DNA of 64,000 nt from Flavobacteriales bacterium (lineage in GTDB: Bacteria; Bacteroidota; Bacteroidia; Flavobacteriales_D; Sanyastnellaceae). The position numbers and the translations under genes were made by a program. The notes beneath the pieces are model-generated. The model saw nothing but the letters and a program-made list of their open reading frames with translations. It made no database searches and was not told where the DNA came from. Shown here piece after piece: positions 63,987 to 64,000 of this stretch (the stretch's first letter is position 1; each line of letters opens with the position of its first letter). The stretch lies in contig PKEB01000016.1 in assembly GCA_002863125.1 (NCBI GenBank), positions 90,633-154,632 of the forward strand. Direction: 5' to 3'.

Positions 63987-64000
63987 GTTTTATGTTTTGA

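Overview
The window reads as a chromosomal segment of a Bacteroidota bacterium, most likely from Flavobacteriia or a close marine relative, with fairly high GC for that phylum (mid-50s percent by eye). Several things support this. There are type IX secretion (T9SS) C-terminal sorting domains on a PNGase F-like protein, a subtilase and a gene remnant. There is a PorE-like TPR/propeller/OmpA protein, a TonB-dependent receptor with a carboxypeptidase-regulatory plug extension, and a type III glutamine synthetase. DnaX lacks the zinc module, start codons lack Shine-Dalgarno sequences, and the promoters have the Bacteroidota form TTG-N19/20-TAnnTTTG (clear at glnN, rpsU, the tRNA-tuf operon and rpsF). 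No rRNA, CRISPR array, insertion sequence or prophage was seen. Coding density is very high and no gene-free stretch exceeds about 200 bases.

Layout. 1-3018: the tail of a membrane glycosyltransferase, an ECF-type sigma factor coupled to rsmG, a convergent orphan OmpR-type response regulator, and a hotdog thioesterase. 2605-9346: a menaquinone operon (thioesterase, menF, menD, menA, menC, menE, then rdgB) that lacks menB and menH. 9407-13540: accA, a TPR lipoprotein and a secreted S37 peptidase. 13541-17287 (minus strand): trmH-uvrB and rpsF-rpsR-rplI. 17421-24234: dnaX, a TonB-dependent receptor, a small membrane protein, an S4 RNA-binding protein, a GNAT enzyme and an aminotransferase. 24296-32206: a large PNGase F-like T9SS cargo protein, glnN, and the PorE-like protein. 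32218-40330: purM, prfA, pyrF, a K+ channel, an alanine/Na+ symporter, a membrane helix-hairpin-helix protein, apt and an acyl-CoA dehydrogenase.

40409-55054 is the core information-processing block: rpsU, xer recombinase, hpf, tRNA-Thr/Tyr/Gly/Thr, tuf, tRNA-Trp, secE, nusG, rplK-A-J-L, rpoB, rpoC. Its order matches the ancestral tufB-rpoBC arrangement of E. coli. 55147-64000 holds a conserved protein of unknown function (minus), an MBL hydrolase, an LpxL-like acyltransferase, rarA, a MORN_2-repeat protein and subtilase pair (minus), mdh, and a 3' remnant of a T9SS cargo gene.

The most interesting signals are regulatory. dnaX carries an A AAA AAG slippery heptamer in the correct phase, one codon before a TGA, which is the geometry E. 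coli uses to make the gamma subunit. Three genes have a -7 box exactly four bases before ATG, implying leaderless transcripts. The glnN promoter is embedded in three copies of a GGGGGT-centred repeat. Strong hairpins sit at the rpsU/xer, tuf/tRNA-Trp and rplL/rpoB junctions.
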